A stretch of 5,139 nucleotides of DNA. Origin: an uncultured Collinsella sp. (GTDB taxonomy: Bacteria > Actinomycetota > Coriobacteriia > Coriobacteriales > Coriobacteriaceae). The position numbers and the translations under genes are program-made. The notes under the pieces are model-generated. The model was not told the DNA's origin, made no database searches, and saw nothing but the letters and a program-made list of their open reading frames with translations. Every line of letters begins with the position of its first letter. Within the stretch, counting starts at the first letter, position 1. This document shows positions 4,456 through 5,139 of this stretch, one piece after another. The DNA is taken from contig URHQ01000111.1 in assembly GCA_900547655.1 (NCBI GenBank), positions 1-5,139 on the forward strand. Direction: 5' to 3'.

Positions 4456-5139
4456 CTAGCAGGCGGCCATGATGGGGGCAGCGACCTGCTTCTTACGGGA
4501 GAGGACGCCCGGCATCCAGACGCCGTCGTGCTCGTCGGCAATGCCCAAGCCCTTCTGAGCAGCCTCGGTCTCGCCCTCGAGCAGGACCTGCGAGCCCTCC
4601 TCCATGATGTCGGTGATGCACAGGACAATGCCGTCAGCACCCTTCTCGGCGGCGTAGGCGCGCATGGCCTCGCGAATCTCGTCGATCATGCCGAGTGCGC
4701 GGGTCTTGTCGACAGTCTCGTACTGGCCGATGAGCAGCTTCTTGCCGGCGGGCTCGAACATCTTGATGTCGTTGCCGACCATCTCGGCTGCGGTGAAGGA
4801 GCCGGACGGACGGGTGAGGAAGACCTCCATGCCAAACTTGACCGGGTCGACGCCCACCTGCTCGCCGAGCTTGGCGGCGACGGCGCGGTCGACATCGGTG
4901 GTGGTGGGGCTCTTGAGCATGAGCGTGTCGGTCATCATGGCCGAGAGCAGCAGCTTAGCCTGGACATCGGAAAGCTCAACGCCGAGCACGCCGGCGAGCT
5001 TGGTGACGATGGTGCAGCTGGAGCCCCAGGGCAGGCAGATGTAGTGCAGCGGGCCGGCGGTCTCGAAGTCGCCGATGCGGTGATGATCGACAACGCCAAA
5101 GACCGTGGCGTCCTTAAGGCCGGCGACGGACTGGGCCTG
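4456..5139 (-). CDS. ppaC: Manganese-dependent inorganic pyrophosphatase, family II DHH type (N-terminus cut by window edge)
   Basis: Cytosolic enzyme that hydrolyses pyrophosphate to two phosphates, pulling biosynthetic reactions forward. 227 residues are visible, open to the right edge. The frame contains the family signature VVDHHRIGDFET at window residues 16-27 (His19-His20 are B. subtilis His97/His98), the metal ligand Asp71 in MMTDT (B. subtilis Asp149), and the C-terminal substrate-binding SRKKQ at 214-218. The constant offset of 78 from B. subtilis PpaC means the standard N-terminal 78 residues lie off the window, including the first Asp/His metal ligands. An inserted CBS regulatory domain, as in Eggerthella lenta pyrophosphatase, would also lie off-window and cannot be excluded. 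The GTG at 4989 is an internal valine codon, not the start, because the DHH motif lies upstream of it. The protein ends in MAAC, and an intrinsic terminator follows. Confidence 0.95.
   Translation of the reverse strand, partial: QAQSVAGLKDATVFGVVDHHRIGDFETAGPLHYICLPWGSSCTIVTKLAGVLGVELSDVQAKLLLSAMMTDTLMLKSPTTTDVDRAVAAKLGEQVGVDPVKFGMEVFLTRPSGSFTAAEMVGNDIKMFEPAGKKLLIGQYETVDKTRALGMIDEIREAMRAYAAEKGADGIVLCITDIMEEGSQVLLEGETEAAQKGLGIADEHDGVWMPGVLSRKKQVAAPIMAAC

Noticed and set aside
4456..4989. A complete 177-residue protein starting at the GTG at 4989
   Set aside because: The same frame continues upstream to the window edge and contains the DHH signature of family II pyrophosphatase, so 4989 is internal.

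Overview
This 5.1-kb window is GC-rich, densely coding chromosomal DNA. The gene types and sequence style suggest an actinobacterium, most likely class Coriobacteriia (Collinsella-like). That assignment is inferred from recalled family resemblance, not from a search. Signals for it are an aspartate aminotransferase of the Corynebacterium AspT type (subgroup Ic), a family II (DHH) pyrophosphatase, strong AAAGGAG or GGAGG ribosome-binding sites, and GC-biased third positions. I see no mobile element, prophage, CRISPR array, tRNA or rRNA.

Layout, left to right. (1) Positions 1-499, minus: a TatA/TatB-family subunit of the twin-arginine translocase, cut by the left edge, with a long acidic Pro/Ala/Glu-rich tail. 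(2) 654-968, minus: a single-domain STAS protein of the anti-sigma-factor-antagonist type. (3) 1035-2339, minus: aspartate aminotransferase. These three genes point the same way. (4) 2489-2743, plus: the only rightward gene, an unrecognised acidic 84-residue protein, divergent from the aminotransferase. (5) 2775-2812: a strong bidirectional terminator between that gene and the convergent nhaA. (6) 2830-4188, minus: a 12-segment NhaA-type Na+/H+ antiporter. (7) 4189-4345: an unusually structured stretch upstream of nhaA, including a textbook terminator hairpin only about 30 bases before the nhaA start codon. (8) 4397-4436: the intrinsic terminator of the next gene. (9) 4456-5139, minus: the C-terminal three quarters of a manganese-dependent inorganic pyrophosphatase, cut by the right edge.

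The genes are mostly housekeeping: protein export, nitrogen metabolism, ion and pH homeostasis, pyrophosphate removal, and one partner-switching regulator. They do not form an obvious joint pathway, and the terminators split them into at least three transcription units. I found no clearly new multi-gene system. The most interesting item is the nhaA leader, which looks like a possible attenuator or riboswitch. The 84-residue orphan protein is the second.
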